Positions 1 to 9,489 of a DNA stretch of 53,667 nucleotides are shown here, piece after piece (the first letter of the stretch is position 1; every line of letters begins with the position of its first letter). The DNA is taken from the NCBI RefSeq assembly GCF_024806495.1, contig NZ_JANUFF010000019.1:1-53667 (forward strand). Direction: 5' to 3'. Below the pieces are notes generated by a model, which saw only the letters and a list, made by a program, of their open reading frames with translations, was not told the DNA's origin and did not search any database. The DNA comes from Chryseobacterium sp. JUb7. Its GTDB lineage: Bacteria > Bacteroidota > Bacteroidia > Flavobacteriales > Weeksellaceae. The position numbers and the translations under genes are program-made.

Positions 1-24
1 GTTCAATCATCTTATAAAACATAA

Positions 25-104
25 TTTTTTTTTAAATTTTTTTTTTTTTATTTTTTTTTTTTTTTTTTTTTTTTTTGTGGGGGGCCGCCCCCCCCCCCCG
101 AAAC
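25..104. other. homopolymer tract, probable sequence-end artefact
   Basis: Long runs of T broken by single bases are followed directly by runs of G and C. No gene, hairpin or normal flavobacterial sequence composition is visible. The mirror situation at the other end of the window suggests read-end or assembly noise rather than genomic DNA. A short open frame crossing it (75-272) is not credible. Confidence 0.75.
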
Positions 105-120
105 CCTGAAATAAACTTAA

Positions 121-150
121 AAGAAAAAAGCTCCATAAAAATGGAGCTTT
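121..150 (-). terminator. intrinsic terminator of porU-porV
   Basis: A 10-bp perfect stem (127-136 with 141-150) has a four-base AAAA loop. Read on the minus strand it is followed by a T-rich tail. It lies 24 bases past the porV stop codon, as expected for the end of the porU-porV transcript. Confidence 0.8.
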
Positions 151-173
151 GTATTTATAAAAGATATGTTATC

Positions 174-1337
174 TTAATAATCTACGTTAGAAGTTTCATC
201 ACCGATGTTCCAGGTAAGACCGAAACGAAGTGTGTTATCCAAAGCCGTATTAATTTTAGACATATTGATTAAGTAAGAAATGTCCAGTCCGAAAGAACGG
301 TATTTTAAACCGATACCTGCTGTTGCAAACTGTCTTGCTCCCTGCTCTTCACTTTCATGGAAATAACCTGTTCGTACTGAGAATGCATTGTCATAAGAAT
401 ATTCCAAAGCACCGCTATACATGATTGAGTTTTTGTTTTTGAAAGATTTTGAGATCCCCTGCATTACACCTACGTTTGGTACAGCATAGATTGGTTGTCT
501 TGTATTAGGGTCCATTCCTACAAACTCAGAACCAGGAACTAAGATTTTAGAACCTTCAACACTGATTCCAACTCGGTTCATATCATCAAGGTACATGTCA
601 TAACCAACCCCTAATCTTGCCATAGTCGGAAGGTAAGATCTTGATTCTTCATTTCCTGTATAGTCTAATTTAGGACCAAGGTTCTGAACTGCAAAACCTG
701 CATTCAGTTTACCATCCATATTTCCTAAACCTGAAAACTTAGGAGATGTATAGTATCCTGAAATGTCTACAGCAAATGAGTTGGCCGGCTTAAGTGTCGT
801 ATCTGTGTTGAACCCTCCGGCTAAATCTGAACGGATATATCTACCCGTAACAGCCATTGAGTAAGAATCTGAAAGTTTAAGACCATAAGCAATATCAATA
901 GAGAATTCGTTTGGTTTCGAAGTACCCATTGAAGTTACGTCATTTCCTACTAATTGAGTAAGGTCTACTTCACCCATATTGAAGTAATAGATACTCGCAG
1001 AGATGGTAGATCTTTCTTCCTGCCCTAAGAATTTATGGAACGCTCCATATAGTAAAAACACATCATTAGTAAGTTTTCCCATATAAGGAGTATAGTTTAA
1101 TCCTACGGAAGAACTTGTTCTGCTAAAAGGATATTTCGCAGCATTCCAGAACTGAGAAAATGCATCAGGCGAGGTTACAACCCCTTGGTCTCCCATACCT
1201 CCGGATCTTGCATCCGGCGCGATTCTTAAAAAGGGAGCTCCCGTCAATACCGGTCTTACTAGACTCAAATCTTGAGAGTAGCCTAAAAAACCAGCACCTA
1301 ACCCAATTCCTAAAAGCAGTTTAGTAGTTAAATTCAT
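174..1337 (-). CDS. porV: type IX secretion outer membrane protein PorV (LptO)
   Basis: The 387-residue protein has an N-terminal signal peptide ending near SYSQ-like residues 20-22, then the PorV/FadL-like start (LRIAPDARSGGMGDQG, about 37-52) with the family's hallmark small-residue motif, then alternating beta strands of an outer membrane barrel ending in an aromatic. In the known family PorV shuttles T9SS cargo from the translocon to the PorU sortase in the attachment complex. It sits 59 bases downstream of porU on the same strand and probably shares its transcript, since a terminator follows at 121-150. Length is typical. The role is assigned by family resemblance and by the PorU and GldJ neighbours. 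Confidence 0.93.
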   Translation of the reverse strand: MNLTTKLLLGIGLGAGFLGYSQDLSLVRPVLTGAPFLRIAPDARSGGMGDQGVVTSPDAFSQFWNAAKYPFSRTSSSVGLNYTPYMGKLTNDVFLLYGAFHKFLGQEERSTISASIYYFNMGEVDLTQLVGNDVTSMGTSKPNEFSIDIAYGLKLSDSYSMAVTGRYIRSDLAGGFNTDTTLKPANSFAVDISGYYTSPKFSGLGNMDGKLNAGFAVQNLGPKLDYTGNEESRSYLPTMARLGVGYDMYLDDMNRVGISVEGSKILVPGSEFVGMDPNTRQPIYAVPNVGVMQGISKSFKNKNSIMYSGALEYSYDNAFSVRTGYFHESEEQGARQFATAGIGLKYRSFGLDISYLINMSKINTALDNTLRFGLTWNIGDETSNVDY

Positions 1338-1396
1338 ATGTTGTCTTTTATATATTATCAGTTTTTTATAAATATGATTAGTATTATTATTTTAAA

Positions 1397-4300
1397 TTAT
1401 TTCAAAAGTACCATTTTTTCTATAGCTGTAGCACTTCCTTTGCATTTTTCTTGATTTTGACTTTTTGCAAATATCTTAAAAATATACGTACCTTTTGCTA
1501 CTGTTGACCCAAAATCATCTCTTCCGTCCCATTCTATTGCCTGACGAGGCGTTCTAAAGCCCTGTAGGAAAGGTTCTGCAACCACAGGTGTTGATAAAGT
1601 TCTCACCAATTTTCCTGTTATTGTATAAATCTGAACATTTACATCCAGGATATCATCACAATTATGCTCAAACTGGATGTACGTTTTATTGGTAAAAGGA
1701 TTTGGCCAGTTTAAAGGTCTGTTAATGATCAAATGCTGATCGGCTTCATCCTTAACTTCAAAGTTTAACGTAGAGGTGGTCGAATTATTGTTTATGTCCC
1801 AAACTTTAAATGTTAATTGATGTTGACCTATCGCTAAATTTCTGAAAGGGTAGGTTACGTTCCCCTTTTGATAGTCTGCTAAACTTGGGCTTAAACATCC
1901 GTTTCCTTCTCCGGAAGCATAGAAGTCATTCAATACAACCGTGTTAATAATTTGACCGTCCAAATATACAGTAATATCGTGACCGATACCAGATCCTGTA
2001 GAATTAATTCCGGTATCATCCGTAACACAAGCCAGCAACATCGGATTCTGATCGGTAATTCCACCTTCTGCAAAGTTGGTATTGTTCATATACAGCTTTA
2101 CTTTTGGCGGTTCATTATCGTTAATTCCGTTAGGGTTGATATCTCCTACCTGTACTGCCTGATTGTTGAATACATCAAAGTTTTTATTATCCGCATATCC
2201 CAAAATCCTACCTTCACCTACTGCATAATTGATGTCTTTCGGAACATAAAACTCTACATTGAAAACCCCGTTTACAGCAGTTCCTGACGCTTTTACGATA
2301 GCACTTCCTTCTTCTGTATAATTTAAAACAGTAAGGTTACCGTCGTTATTTAAAGTTTTTTTGTTTAACCTTTTATCAAATATGTTAATTACCACTCTTC
2401 CGTTGAAGGTTGTGTTAATCGTACCGTTTGGATTGTTGATATGACCTTTTACTTTTACAAAATCCAATCCTCTGATTAATCCCGGAACCGGAGTATCGAT
2501 GCCGTCAATAACCAATAATCTTTGAGGTCTGCTTAATTTCATTGCCGGGTCACCCAGTAAATTTACCTTTAAGTGGTTTGAATCTCCCGGTTTTAGTTTC
2601 TTGGCATTCAAATGGGCATTTCCTAATGTATTGAAGTCGTCACCCGTTAATTTGAATATTTCTTTTGTATAAAGATTGGTAAAATCGATTCCGTATCCGA
2701 TACCTACTGCACGGCTTGAAGTAATCATCGTTGCAGGGCCTCCCTGTTTCAGTTTCATGAATTGTTCTCCTGCAGAGAATGTTCCTGGCTCATCCCAAAG
2801 CGTGAATTCACAAGTGATGGTTGATACGAAAGGAAATCTGCTGTATACATTCGAATAATTATTGGCATTCTGAATCTCATCTGTTGTCAGAACTCTCTCC
2901 TGAGCCCAGCCATTAATTCCGCCATGTCCGAAATAGAACAGATATAAGCTGTTTCCGATATCATTGGAAATTGCCTGATTGACCTGCGGGTATCTCTGTC
3001 CTCCTGCCGTACTTTGTGCCTGGAAAGCATCTAAATACAGTTTTCGTACATTATATTCTCTAAGAATCGTCGAAGAAGGCTGTTCAAAAACATCTACCAG
3101 TGTATTGTTCATTACTGTATGGAAAGGAACAGGATTACTCGGAGATTCATCATGGTCATCATCTACCACGAAGTCAAGTTTCATACGCCATTCTCCAAAT
3201 GGAGTAGACTGTCCCGACATGCTGTTATAATAAGCAAGAATTTTATCAATCATATTACCTGCTTCCGTATTATTGGCTGCAGGGATTCTTCCGATCGGAA
3301 GATCAGGCATATTGTTTGACAGGGAAGAGGCGGTCTGAGGTTTTGTCATCACAACATAGTCATCCGTTACGAAAGAGTTGATATAATCTGCGGAATCTTC
3401 ACTTTCATAACTTGACACGACATTAGAATTGTTTGCAATTCTGTTTTTATAGTCGTAAGAAGCATCACCGATGATTAAAACATATTTTAAAGCTCCGAGA
3501 GGAGTATTTAATTTAGTAATAAAATCTCTGATGGCCGTAAGATCTCTGCTTCCGCTTCCAAATTCGTTATAAATTTTATCAGTATCTACAATCTGTACAT
3601 TGTAGTTGTTTTTTGTCTGATGGTAATTAGCCATTCTTTGTGCCTGTCCCATCAGTTCCGGTGCAGTGATAATCAGATAATCTACATTCTGTAATGCCGA
3701 AAGATTCTGATTATTGATTCTTCCTACAAACTGAGGACTGAAAGCTGCATCGTTTTTAAAAGCGACAAATTCATTATTGAAATTCTGGTCTGCTGCAATA
3801 TATCCGAAATTAAAAGTAGCATTTCCTGTGGCTTTATTGACTCTTCTGTTGGCATTTGTAATATCTGTAACATCCCAGATCTGCTCCATTCCTGATGCAT
3901 TTGAAACACTGAACCCATAATTTGTATTACTTCCGCTTGCCAAAGAGAAATCTCTGAAATTCATCTGAGATCCGTTGAAGGTAAGATTTTCTTTGTACTG
4001 GACTTCTACATAATCAAAATAATAAGTCCCGTTAGGATTTACCGTAATATTAGGTTTATAATTAAATGTAATTTGTGTTCCGCTTAAATTTGAGACCGTT
4101 CCTGAATATCTTGAAGGATAAAAATCATAATTGGAGTTGGCCGTATTTGCAGGGACCGCTACCGTATAAGGACTTTGGTTATTGATATTAAATTCAAGGC
4201 TGTTTTGTTGTGATTTAAAACCGATAGCCTGTGTTCTGAAAGTAATAACATCACCTCCCTGAATAGGTGTTTTTGTATTAAATGTAATCGCTTTGGGGCT

Positions 4301-5305
4301 TGTGAAAGGAGTATCTTCTACCCAGATTCGTCCTACTTTTAATAAATTTTTCTGATCAACATTCGTTACCTGATAGTCGTCATATCGGGTAATAAGGTTA
4401 GTGGTCGGAAGGTTGACATCCAGAGGCTGAACCCTTTTTCCGGGACCTTTATCAAAGTTGATGTAGTAATATGAAAAATCTTCGTAAATATTTTTTACGT
4501 TATTACTGTAGTCATTTCTGTTCTCAGATCTCTTAAAACCATTACCGTTACTGTTATTGTAAAGGTTGTATCCGTTTGGTCCCTGTGCATAGAATAAAGC
4601 GTAATCCCCATCATTCCATACTCCGTCATCTTCACCGACTACCTGGATTGCATTTTCCTGAAGTGCACTGTATTTTGTATCCTGATTAAATTCGGGAAGC
4701 ATAATTCCTCCGTTTCCATAAATTCTGAAATTTTTTGGATTCACGGAAGAGGGGTTAATACCATTGGCACTTAAAAACTGAGCCGTAATCTTGAAAATTC
4801 CGGATTTGTCAACTTTTATTTTATAAAAATTTCCGCTGGACAAAGGATTGTTGGTAGTTCCTACTTTTGCCGCACTGAAATTGCTGATAGAAGATCCTGA
4901 TTCTGAAATTTCGAAAGAAGATAATCTCTGAATTCTACCGTTTACTCTTTTTAGCAAAGAAACATTAATGCTGGCATATCGGTCACCCTCAAAATAATAA
5001 TAATCCACATCACTGATTTCGCGTTCCGGTAAAAGATCTTTACTCAAATCGAATAGATCTTTGGTGGAAACACTCTCCCAGACAGGATTGGTTATTTTTA
5101 TCTGTCTTTCGCCAATTTTTTGTTTAGTTACTATAAAAATGTTATTTTGGCTGAACGAAAGTCCTTCATTTTTAATGTTGGGAAGAGTTAATTTTGTATC
5201 ACCAAAGTCCTGAACTTTTGATCCGCTCCATTCAATAGAGATTCTTTGGGCGTAAATCATTGATACGAAATTAATTAGAAGTAAAATCGTAATTTTTTGT
5301 CTCAT
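1397..5305 (-). CDS. porU: type IX secretion system sortase PorU (gingipain-like C25 peptidase)
   Basis: A 1302-residue secreted protein with a signal peptide (cut near AQ, residue 20), a long N-terminal beta region, a C25 peptidase-type domain around residues 540-900 and a C-terminal FlgD-like beta domain ending FKIFAKS...MVLLK. The catalytic pair is visible: His794 in YFGHGG and Cys832 in TITCEFTLWD. In T9SS, PorU removes the C-terminal signal of cargo at the cell surface and attaches the cargo to anionic LPS. It is the first gene of a porU-porV pair and is divergent from gldJ, with 164 bases between the start codons. Length fits the family. A T9SS cargo candidate lies elsewhere in the window (34802-36271). 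Confidence 0.94.
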   Translation of the reverse strand: MRQKITILLLINFVSMIYAQRISIEWSGSKVQDFGDTKLTLPNIKNEGLSFSQNNIFIVTKQKIGERQIKITNPVWESVSTKDLFDLSKDLLPEREISDVDYYYFEGDRYASINVSLLKRVNGRIQRLSSFEISESGSSISNFSAAKVGTTNNPLSSGNFYKIKVDKSGIFKITAQFLSANGINPSSVNPKNFRIYGNGGIMLPEFNQDTKYSALQENAIQVVGEDDGVWNDGDYALFYAQGPNGYNLYNNSNGNGFKRSENRNDYSNNVKNIYEDFSYYYINFDKGPGKRVQPLDVNLPTTNLITRYDDYQVTNVDQKNLLKVGRIWVEDTPFTSPKAITFNTKTPIQGGDVITFRTQAIGFKSQQNSLEFNINNQSPYTVAVPANTANSNYDFYPSRYSGTVSNLSGTQITFNYKPNITVNPNGTYYFDYVEVQYKENLTFNGSQMNFRDFSLASGSNTNYGFSVSNASGMEQIWDVTDITNANRRVNKATGNATFNFGYIAADQNFNNEFVAFKNDAAFSPQFVGRINNQNLSALQNVDYLIITAPELMGQAQRMANYHQTKNNYNVQIVDTDKIYNEFGSGSRDLTAIRDFITKLNTPLGALKYVLIIGDASYDYKNRIANNSNVVSSYESEDSADYINSFVTDDYVVMTKPQTASSLSNNMPDLPIGRIPAANNTEAGNMIDKILAYYNSMSGQSTPFGEWRMKLDFVVDDDHDESPSNPVPFHTVMNNTLVDVFEQPSSTILREYNVRKLYLDAFQAQSTAGGQRYPQVNQAISNDIGNSLYLFYFGHGGINGWAQERVLTTDEIQNANNYSNVYSRFPFVSTITCEFTLWDEPGTFSAGEQFMKLKQGGPATMITSSRAVGIGYGIDFTNLYTKEIFKLTGDDFNTLGNAHLNAKKLKPGDSNHLKVNLLGDPAMKLSRPQRLLVIDGIDTPVPGLIRGLDFVKVKGHINNPNGTINTTFNGRVVINIFDKRLNKKTLNNDGNLTVLNYTEEGSAIVKASGTAVNGVFNVEFYVPKDINYAVGEGRILGYADNKNFDVFNNQAVQVGDINPNGINDNEPPKVKLYMNNTNFAEGGITDQNPMLLACVTDDTGINSTGSGIGHDITVYLDGQIINTVVLNDFYASGEGNGCLSPSLADYQKGNVTYPFRNLAIGQHQLTFKVWDINNNSTTSTLNFEVKDEADQHLIINRPLNWPNPFTNKTYIQFEHNCDDILDVNVQIYTITGKLVRTLSTPVVAEPFLQGFRTPRQAIEWDGRDDFGSTVAKGTYIFKIFAKSQNQEKCKGSATAIEKMVLLK

Positions 5306-5469
5306 GTTTATTTTTGAAATTTCTAAATTACAAAATAAATGAAAATTTTATAATTAAATTGCGATACAATAAAATTAATTTGTTAACGTTTTTCAAAAAA
5401 ATCAAATCTTTATTTGATTTATTGAATAATTTATTTTTTCTTTGTACTTTGAAAATATTTATATCGACT

Positions 5470-7074
5470 ATGAAAAAACTACAGTTGTTTTCATTAATAG
5501 CATTAAGTTCTACACTTGCATTAACCAGTTGTGGTGGCGGAGGTACTAACAAAGGTGGCGGTACTAAAAAATTTGTCAGCAAGACAGGTTGGAAGCCAAA
5601 CGAAAAACAAGGTTGGTTTTTTGCAGGAAAGCAACAAAAGCAGAAAGGTTGGCCGGGAATGGTATATGTAGAAGGTGGAACTTTTACCATGGGATTAGTG
5701 AAAGATGATGTTATGCACGATTGGAATAACTCGCCTCGCAGAATGCAGGTAAGCTCATTCTTTATCGGAGAAACAGAAATTACTAACTACGAATACCGCG
5801 AATACCTGACATGGTTGAAGTATGTATTCCCACCAAGTGATCCTAGTTTTAAGGAAATCTATAACGGTGCTTTACCGGATACCTTATTATGGGACAACAA
5901 ATTATCTAGAAATGATTACAATGAAACCTATTTCCGTTCTCCGGAATTCGACTACTATCCTGTAGTAGGTGTTTCTTGGACTCAGGCCAATAGATATTGC
6001 GAGTGGTTATCAGACAGAGCAAACGAAAAAGCTTTAATGCAGGCTGGTATCATCGCGAAAGATTTGTATATCAACGAATCAAACAATCAGGGAGGTACTG
6101 CATTTAACATGGACAAATTCAAATCGAATGATCCTGAAATGCAAGGCTACATAAACGAAAAGAGAATGCAGCAAAAGAATGGTATCAAAACTACCAATCA
6201 AAGATTGTTAGCTGCAAACAGGTCTCCAAGCAGTGCAATGGTTCAGAAATTCAGACTTCCTACAGAAGTTGAATGGGAATACGCAGCATTGGGTATGGCT
6301 AAAAACAGAGAGTACAATCAATATAAAGGTAAAAAACCTGAAATTGAATTATTGAGAGGTACTAAAGGAAGAGATAAAGGAATGTTCCTTGAAAACTTCA
6401 AAATGGGAACAGGTGATTACTCAGGTATCGCAGGTTGGAAAAATGACGGTTCTGCAAGAACTTCAGATGTAAGACAATATCCATCAAATGACCTTGGGAT
6501 CTATGGTATGTATGGAAACGTTGCTGAATGGACTGCTGATGTATACAGACCAATCATCGATGAAGATTTCAGTGATTTCAACTACTACAGAGGAAATATG
6601 CCTCAAGCTATCGTAAGAAACGGCGACGGAACTTACAAAATGGTAGACGAGAGCAATATCAAATATGATACTTTGGCTGACGGAAGATTAGTTTACAAAA
6701 ACTTACCAGGTCAGTTTGAAAGACAAACTATTGCTGACTACAGAAACTACAGAGATGGTGACAGACAGTCTTCACTGGATTACAGAAGTGCGTCTGACTC
6801 TACGAATAATAATGAGAGCATGTACAATGCGCCTGAAAGAAGATTTATCGTAGACGCTGCAGGTAAAGTAATTTTACAGAAAGATAAAAAAGAAAGAACT
6901 TCTTCAATGACGAATGATATCAGAGTTATTAAAGGTGGTTCTTGGCAAGATACAGCATATTGGTTAGATCCGGGGCAAAGAAGATATAAAGATCAGAACA
7001 GAGCCTACGGATGGATTGGATTCCGTGTAGCTCAGGATGCTAGAGGAAACGACAAAGCTAGAACGAGAAGATAA
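5470..7074 (+). CDS. gldJ: gliding motility/T9SS lipoprotein GldJ
   Basis: A 534-residue lipoprotein. The chosen ATG gives a clean lipoprotein signal (MKKLQLFSLIALSS...LTSC, lipid Cys at residue 21); an in-frame upstream ATG at 5314 would add 52 lysine/phenylalanine-rich residues before the signal and is rejected. The mature part has the formylglycine-generating-enzyme/sulfatase-modifying fold (VYVEGGTFTMG near residues 60-72, LPTEVEWEYAA, GNVAEW, and VIKGGSW-DT near the end, GWIGFRVA). In flavobacteria GldJ stabilises the T9SS motor components GldK-N and is needed for secretion even in non-gliding species. It diverges from porU and ends in a strong terminator. Confidence 0.93.
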   Translation: MKKLQLFSLIALSSTLALTSCGGGGTNKGGGTKKFVSKTGWKPNEKQGWFFAGKQQKQKGWPGMVYVEGGTFTMGLVKDDVMHDWNNSPRRMQVSSFFIGETEITNYEYREYLTWLKYVFPPSDPSFKEIYNGALPDTLLWDNKLSRNDYNETYFRSPEFDYYPVVGVSWTQANRYCEWLSDRANEKALMQAGIIAKDLYINESNNQGGTAFNMDKFKSNDPEMQGYINEKRMQQKNGIKTTNQRLLAANRSPSSAMVQKFRLPTEVEWEYAALGMAKNREYNQYKGKKPEIELLRGTKGRDKGMFLENFKMGTGDYSGIAGWKNDGSARTSDVRQYPSNDLGIYGMYGNVAEWTADVYRPIIDEDFSDFNYYRGNMPQAIVRNGDGTYKMVDESNIKYDTLADGRLVYKNLPGQFERQTIADYRNYRDGDRQSSLDYRSASDSTNNNESMYNAPERRFIVDAAGKVILQKDKKERTSSMTNDIRVIKGGSWQDTAYWLDPGQRRYKDQNRAYGWIGFRVAQDARGNDKARTRR

Positions 7075-7095
7075 TATTTATCAAAAAATACTTAT

Positions 7096-7128
7096 AAAAA
7101 ACCTTACGATAATCCGTAAGGTTTTTTT
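7096..7128 (+). terminator. intrinsic terminator after gldJ
   Basis: The stem ACCTTACG (7101-7108) pairs with CGTAAGGT (7115-7122), flanked by A and T runs. It lies 22 bases after the gldJ stop and just before murF; a TATTTTG box overlapping the T run probably drives murF. Confidence 0.88.
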
Positions 7129-7139
7129 ATTTTTGGCCT

Positions 7140-8411
7140 ATGAATATAGAACAGTTTTATCCGATATTTTTACAATCAGAAAAGGTCACTATTGATAACC
7201 GAAAGATTAATAAGAATGATATTTTCTTTGCATTTTCCGGAGAAAATTTCAATGCTGCAATAGTAGCAGAGAAAGCTATTGAAGATGGGGCATTGGCAGT
7301 TATTGTAGAGCAGCAGGATTTTGAGAATACAGATAAAAATATATTCTATGTTCGTTCCACACTTGAGTTTTTACAGGAGCTTGCAGTGTATCACAGAAAG
7401 CAGCTTCAAATTCCTGTTATTGGATTAACAGGCAGTAACGGAAAAACGACGACTAAAGAAATCATTCATGCTGTCCTTTCGCAGAAATTTAACGTACAGT
7501 ATACCTACGGAAATTTAAATAATCATATCGGTGTTCCTTTGACGTTATTGTCTATTAAGCCAGAACACGAAATGGCTGTTATAGAAATGGGAGCCAATCA
7601 TCAGAAAGAAATTGAGCTTTTATGCGGAATTGCGCAACCCAATTTTGGATATATTACCAACTTCGGAAAGGCTCATTTAGAAGGCTTCGGAGGCTTTGAA
7701 GGGGTGATAAAAGGGAAATCTGAACTGTATGATTATCTTGAAAACCATGCTCAGACGATATTAGTTAATGAAAATGATCCTATTCAGGCGGATAAAACAG
7801 TAAATTATTCACCAAAAATTACTTTTGGGAAAAGTACTTCCGATTATCAGTTCGGATTGTTTTCAGAAGAACATTTTGTAGGATTAAGCTATGACGGTAA
7901 AAAAGCGGTCTCTAAACTTACCGGTGAATATAATTTTACCAATCTTTGTGCTGCGGCCAGTTTAGGTCTTCATTTCGGAATCGATTTTGAAAAGATCAAA
8001 ATGGCTATCGAGAATTATACTCCTACGAATATGCGTTCTCAGATTGTCAAAAAAGAAAACCAAACATTAGTGCTGGATACTTATAATGCCAATCCTAGCT
8101 CTATGACAGCTTCTTTGAATAATTTTGTTACTTTTGAAGGTTCTAAAACAGTGATTATCGGAGATATGCTGGAGTTGGGAGAGGAGAGCGAAAAAGAACA
8201 TCAAAACATCCTTAAGCTGACTCAGGAACTGAATTTTGACCAAGTTATTACTGTTGGAAAAAACTTCAGCAATGTAAATGCTTCAGAAACATCTTTTGAA
8301 AATACGATACAATTAATAGAATATCTTAAAGAGAATAAAATTCAGTCTGAAAATATTCTATTAAAAGGATCAAGAGGAATCGCTCTGGAAAAAGCAATAG
8401 ATTTTATTTAG
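7140..8411 (+). CDS. murF: UDP-N-acetylmuramoyl-tripeptide--D-alanyl-D-alanine ligase
   Basis: MurF adds D-Ala-D-Ala to the UDP-MurNAc tripeptide in the cytoplasm, the last soluble step of peptidoglycan precursor synthesis. The 423-residue protein has the Mur ligase order: an N-terminal substrate domain, the ATP-binding loop GLTGSNGKTTTKE (95-107), the central motif IEMGANHQKEIELLC (about 148-162), the NLCAAASLG helix near 269, and a C-terminal domain with DTYNANPSSM, a MurF signature (about 315-324). Its start codon lies just behind a TATTTTG box inside the gldJ terminator, so the leader must be very short. The 3' end overlaps the convergent NUDIX gene by 8 bases. Confidence 0.95.
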   Translation: MNIEQFYPIFLQSEKVTIDNRKINKNDIFFAFSGENFNAAIVAEKAIEDGALAVIVEQQDFENTDKNIFYVRSTLEFLQELAVYHRKQLQIPVIGLTGSNGKTTTKEIIHAVLSQKFNVQYTYGNLNNHIGVPLTLLSIKPEHEMAVIEMGANHQKEIELLCGIAQPNFGYITNFGKAHLEGFGGFEGVIKGKSELYDYLENHAQTILVNENDPIQADKTVNYSPKITFGKSTSDYQFGLFSEEHFVGLSYDGKKAVSKLTGEYNFTNLCAAASLGLHFGIDFEKIKMAIENYTPTNMRSQIVKKENQTLVLDTYNANPSSMTASLNNFVTFEGSKTVIIGDMLELGEESEKEHQNILKLTQELNFDQVITVGKNFSNVNASETSFENTIQLIEYLKENKIQSENILLKGSRGIALEKAIDFI

Positions 8412-9015
8412 TCTTTGTATTCCAGAATTCTTTGACGATCAGTTTTATATTTTTAAATGTACTTGGGAAAACTTCGTCCTCAATCTGAGCGGTGTTTTTC
8501 CATGCTACCTCGGTAATACCTTCTTCAATCTGTGGTTTTGAGGTGTCTTCGCCGTTAAAGTCCATTTCAAACCAATGGGTACATTTTAAAACTTTATCAC
8601 CATTTCTTTCCACATAAATATGGTAAGTGTTATTGATGAATCTCACCAGCTCAACATCTTTTAATCCTGTTTCTTCTTCAATTTCCCTTACTGCAGATTC
8701 TTCACGGGATTCTCCTTTTTCCATTTTACCTTTCGGAAGATCCCATTTTCCGAGTCTTTTGATGAAAAGAACATCTCCCTCCGGATTATTTACAACCCCT
8801 CCGGCGGCTTCAATGATTCTGAAGAGTCCCTGAAATTTCGTCCAGATTTCATCGATATTTTCTCCAAATACATTCAATTCAGTTACAGATGTATTCTCTA
8901 AGAGATCCAAAGCAATCTCCAAGCTTGTGACGTTTTCGTATCCAAGCGTTTTTTCTAAGTTTTCAGATTGCTTAGACAGTAATAATTTTTTTTCGTTCAC
9001 AAAAACTTTATACAT
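8404..9015 (-). CDS. NUDIX domain hydrolase
   Basis: The 203-residue protein carries a complete Nudix box (GX5EX7REUXEEXGU): G96, E102, R110-E111, E114-E115, G117, L118. It contains IKRLGKWDLPKGKMEKGES, as in (d)NTP or ADP-ribose-type pyrophosphohydrolases; the substrate cannot be told from sequence. The first 65 residues form an extra N-terminal domain outside the Nudix fold. It converges on murF with an 8-base overlap and diverges from the SRPBCC gene with only 40 bases between start codons, so both promoters must share that short AT-rich gap. Confidence 0.9.
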   Translation of the reverse strand: MYKVFVNEKKLLLSKQSENLEKTLGYENVTSLEIALDLLENTSVTELNVFGENIDEIWTKFQGLFRIIEAAGGVVNNPEGDVLFIKRLGKWDLPKGKMEKGESREESAVREIEEETGLKDVELVRFINNTYHIYVERNGDKVLKCTHWFEMDFNGEDTSKPQIEEGITEVAWKNTAQIEDEVFPSTFKNIKLIVKEFWNTKTK

Positions 9016-9055
9016 ATATTTGTAAGAATTAAGAATTTAAATACAAAAATAAAAA

Positions 9056-9445
9056 ATGAATTTAGAAGGACGAAAGATTATTGTTAATAAATCATCTAAA
9101 GAACTAAGCGAACTCCTAAAATCTCCTGAAAATTATAAAGATTTTATGCCGGATGGTCTTCAAAAGTTTGAAACCAGAGAAGACGGATTTAAATTCGGAT
9201 TACAGGGAATGCCGGAAATTGCCCTGAAAATAGATGAAGTGAATGATCAGAAGGCAGTTTTAAAGTCTGCAAGTTCAAGCTTGGATTTTTCATTAACGGC
9301 CACTTTGAATCCTCTTAACGAAAACCAAACTGAAGTACAAATGTTATTTGAAGGAAAATTCAATCCATTTATCAAAATGATGGTCGAAAAACCTTTACAA
9401 AATTTTATCAATACTTTGACTGATAAGATCGAAGCTTATAAATAA
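9056..9445 (+). CDS. SRPBCC-type (START-like) small protein
   Basis: A 129-residue soluble protein without signal or membrane segment. The pattern (KIIVNKSSKELSELLKSPENY..., then alternating strands with FSLTATLNPLNENQTEVQM and a long C-terminal helix PLQNFINTLTDKIEAY) is that of the SRPBCC/polyketide-cyclase ligand-binding fold. No ligand or pathway is known to me. It stands alone: divergent from the NUDIX gene and followed by its own terminator. Confidence 0.7.
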   Translation: MNLEGRKIIVNKSSKELSELLKSPENYKDFMPDGLQKFETREDGFKFGLQGMPEIALKIDEVNDQKAVLKSASSSLDFSLTATLNPLNENQTEVQMLFEGKFNPFIKMMVEKPLQNFINTLTDKIEAYK

Positions 9446-9451
9446 GATCAT

Positions 9452-9479
9452 AAAAACCTTCAGAAATGAAGGTTTTTTT
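9452..9479 (+). terminator. intrinsic terminator after the SRPBCC gene
   Basis: The stem AAAACCTTCA/TGAAGGTTTT with a GAAA loop (9463-9466) ends in seven Ts. The stem is flanked by A and T runs, so it may also serve the opposing gene ending at 9490. Confidence 0.87.
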
Positions 9480-9489
9480 ATATTCAGAC

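Noticed and set aside
75..272. Open frame of 65 codons at the left end
   Set aside because: It starts inside the homopolymer artefact, crosses the porV terminator and overlaps the porV 3' end; no protein-like composition.
5314..5469. Longer N-terminus for GldJ
   Set aside because: The extra 52 residues are an AT-rich leader translated by chance; the ATG at 5470 gives a proper lipoprotein signal.
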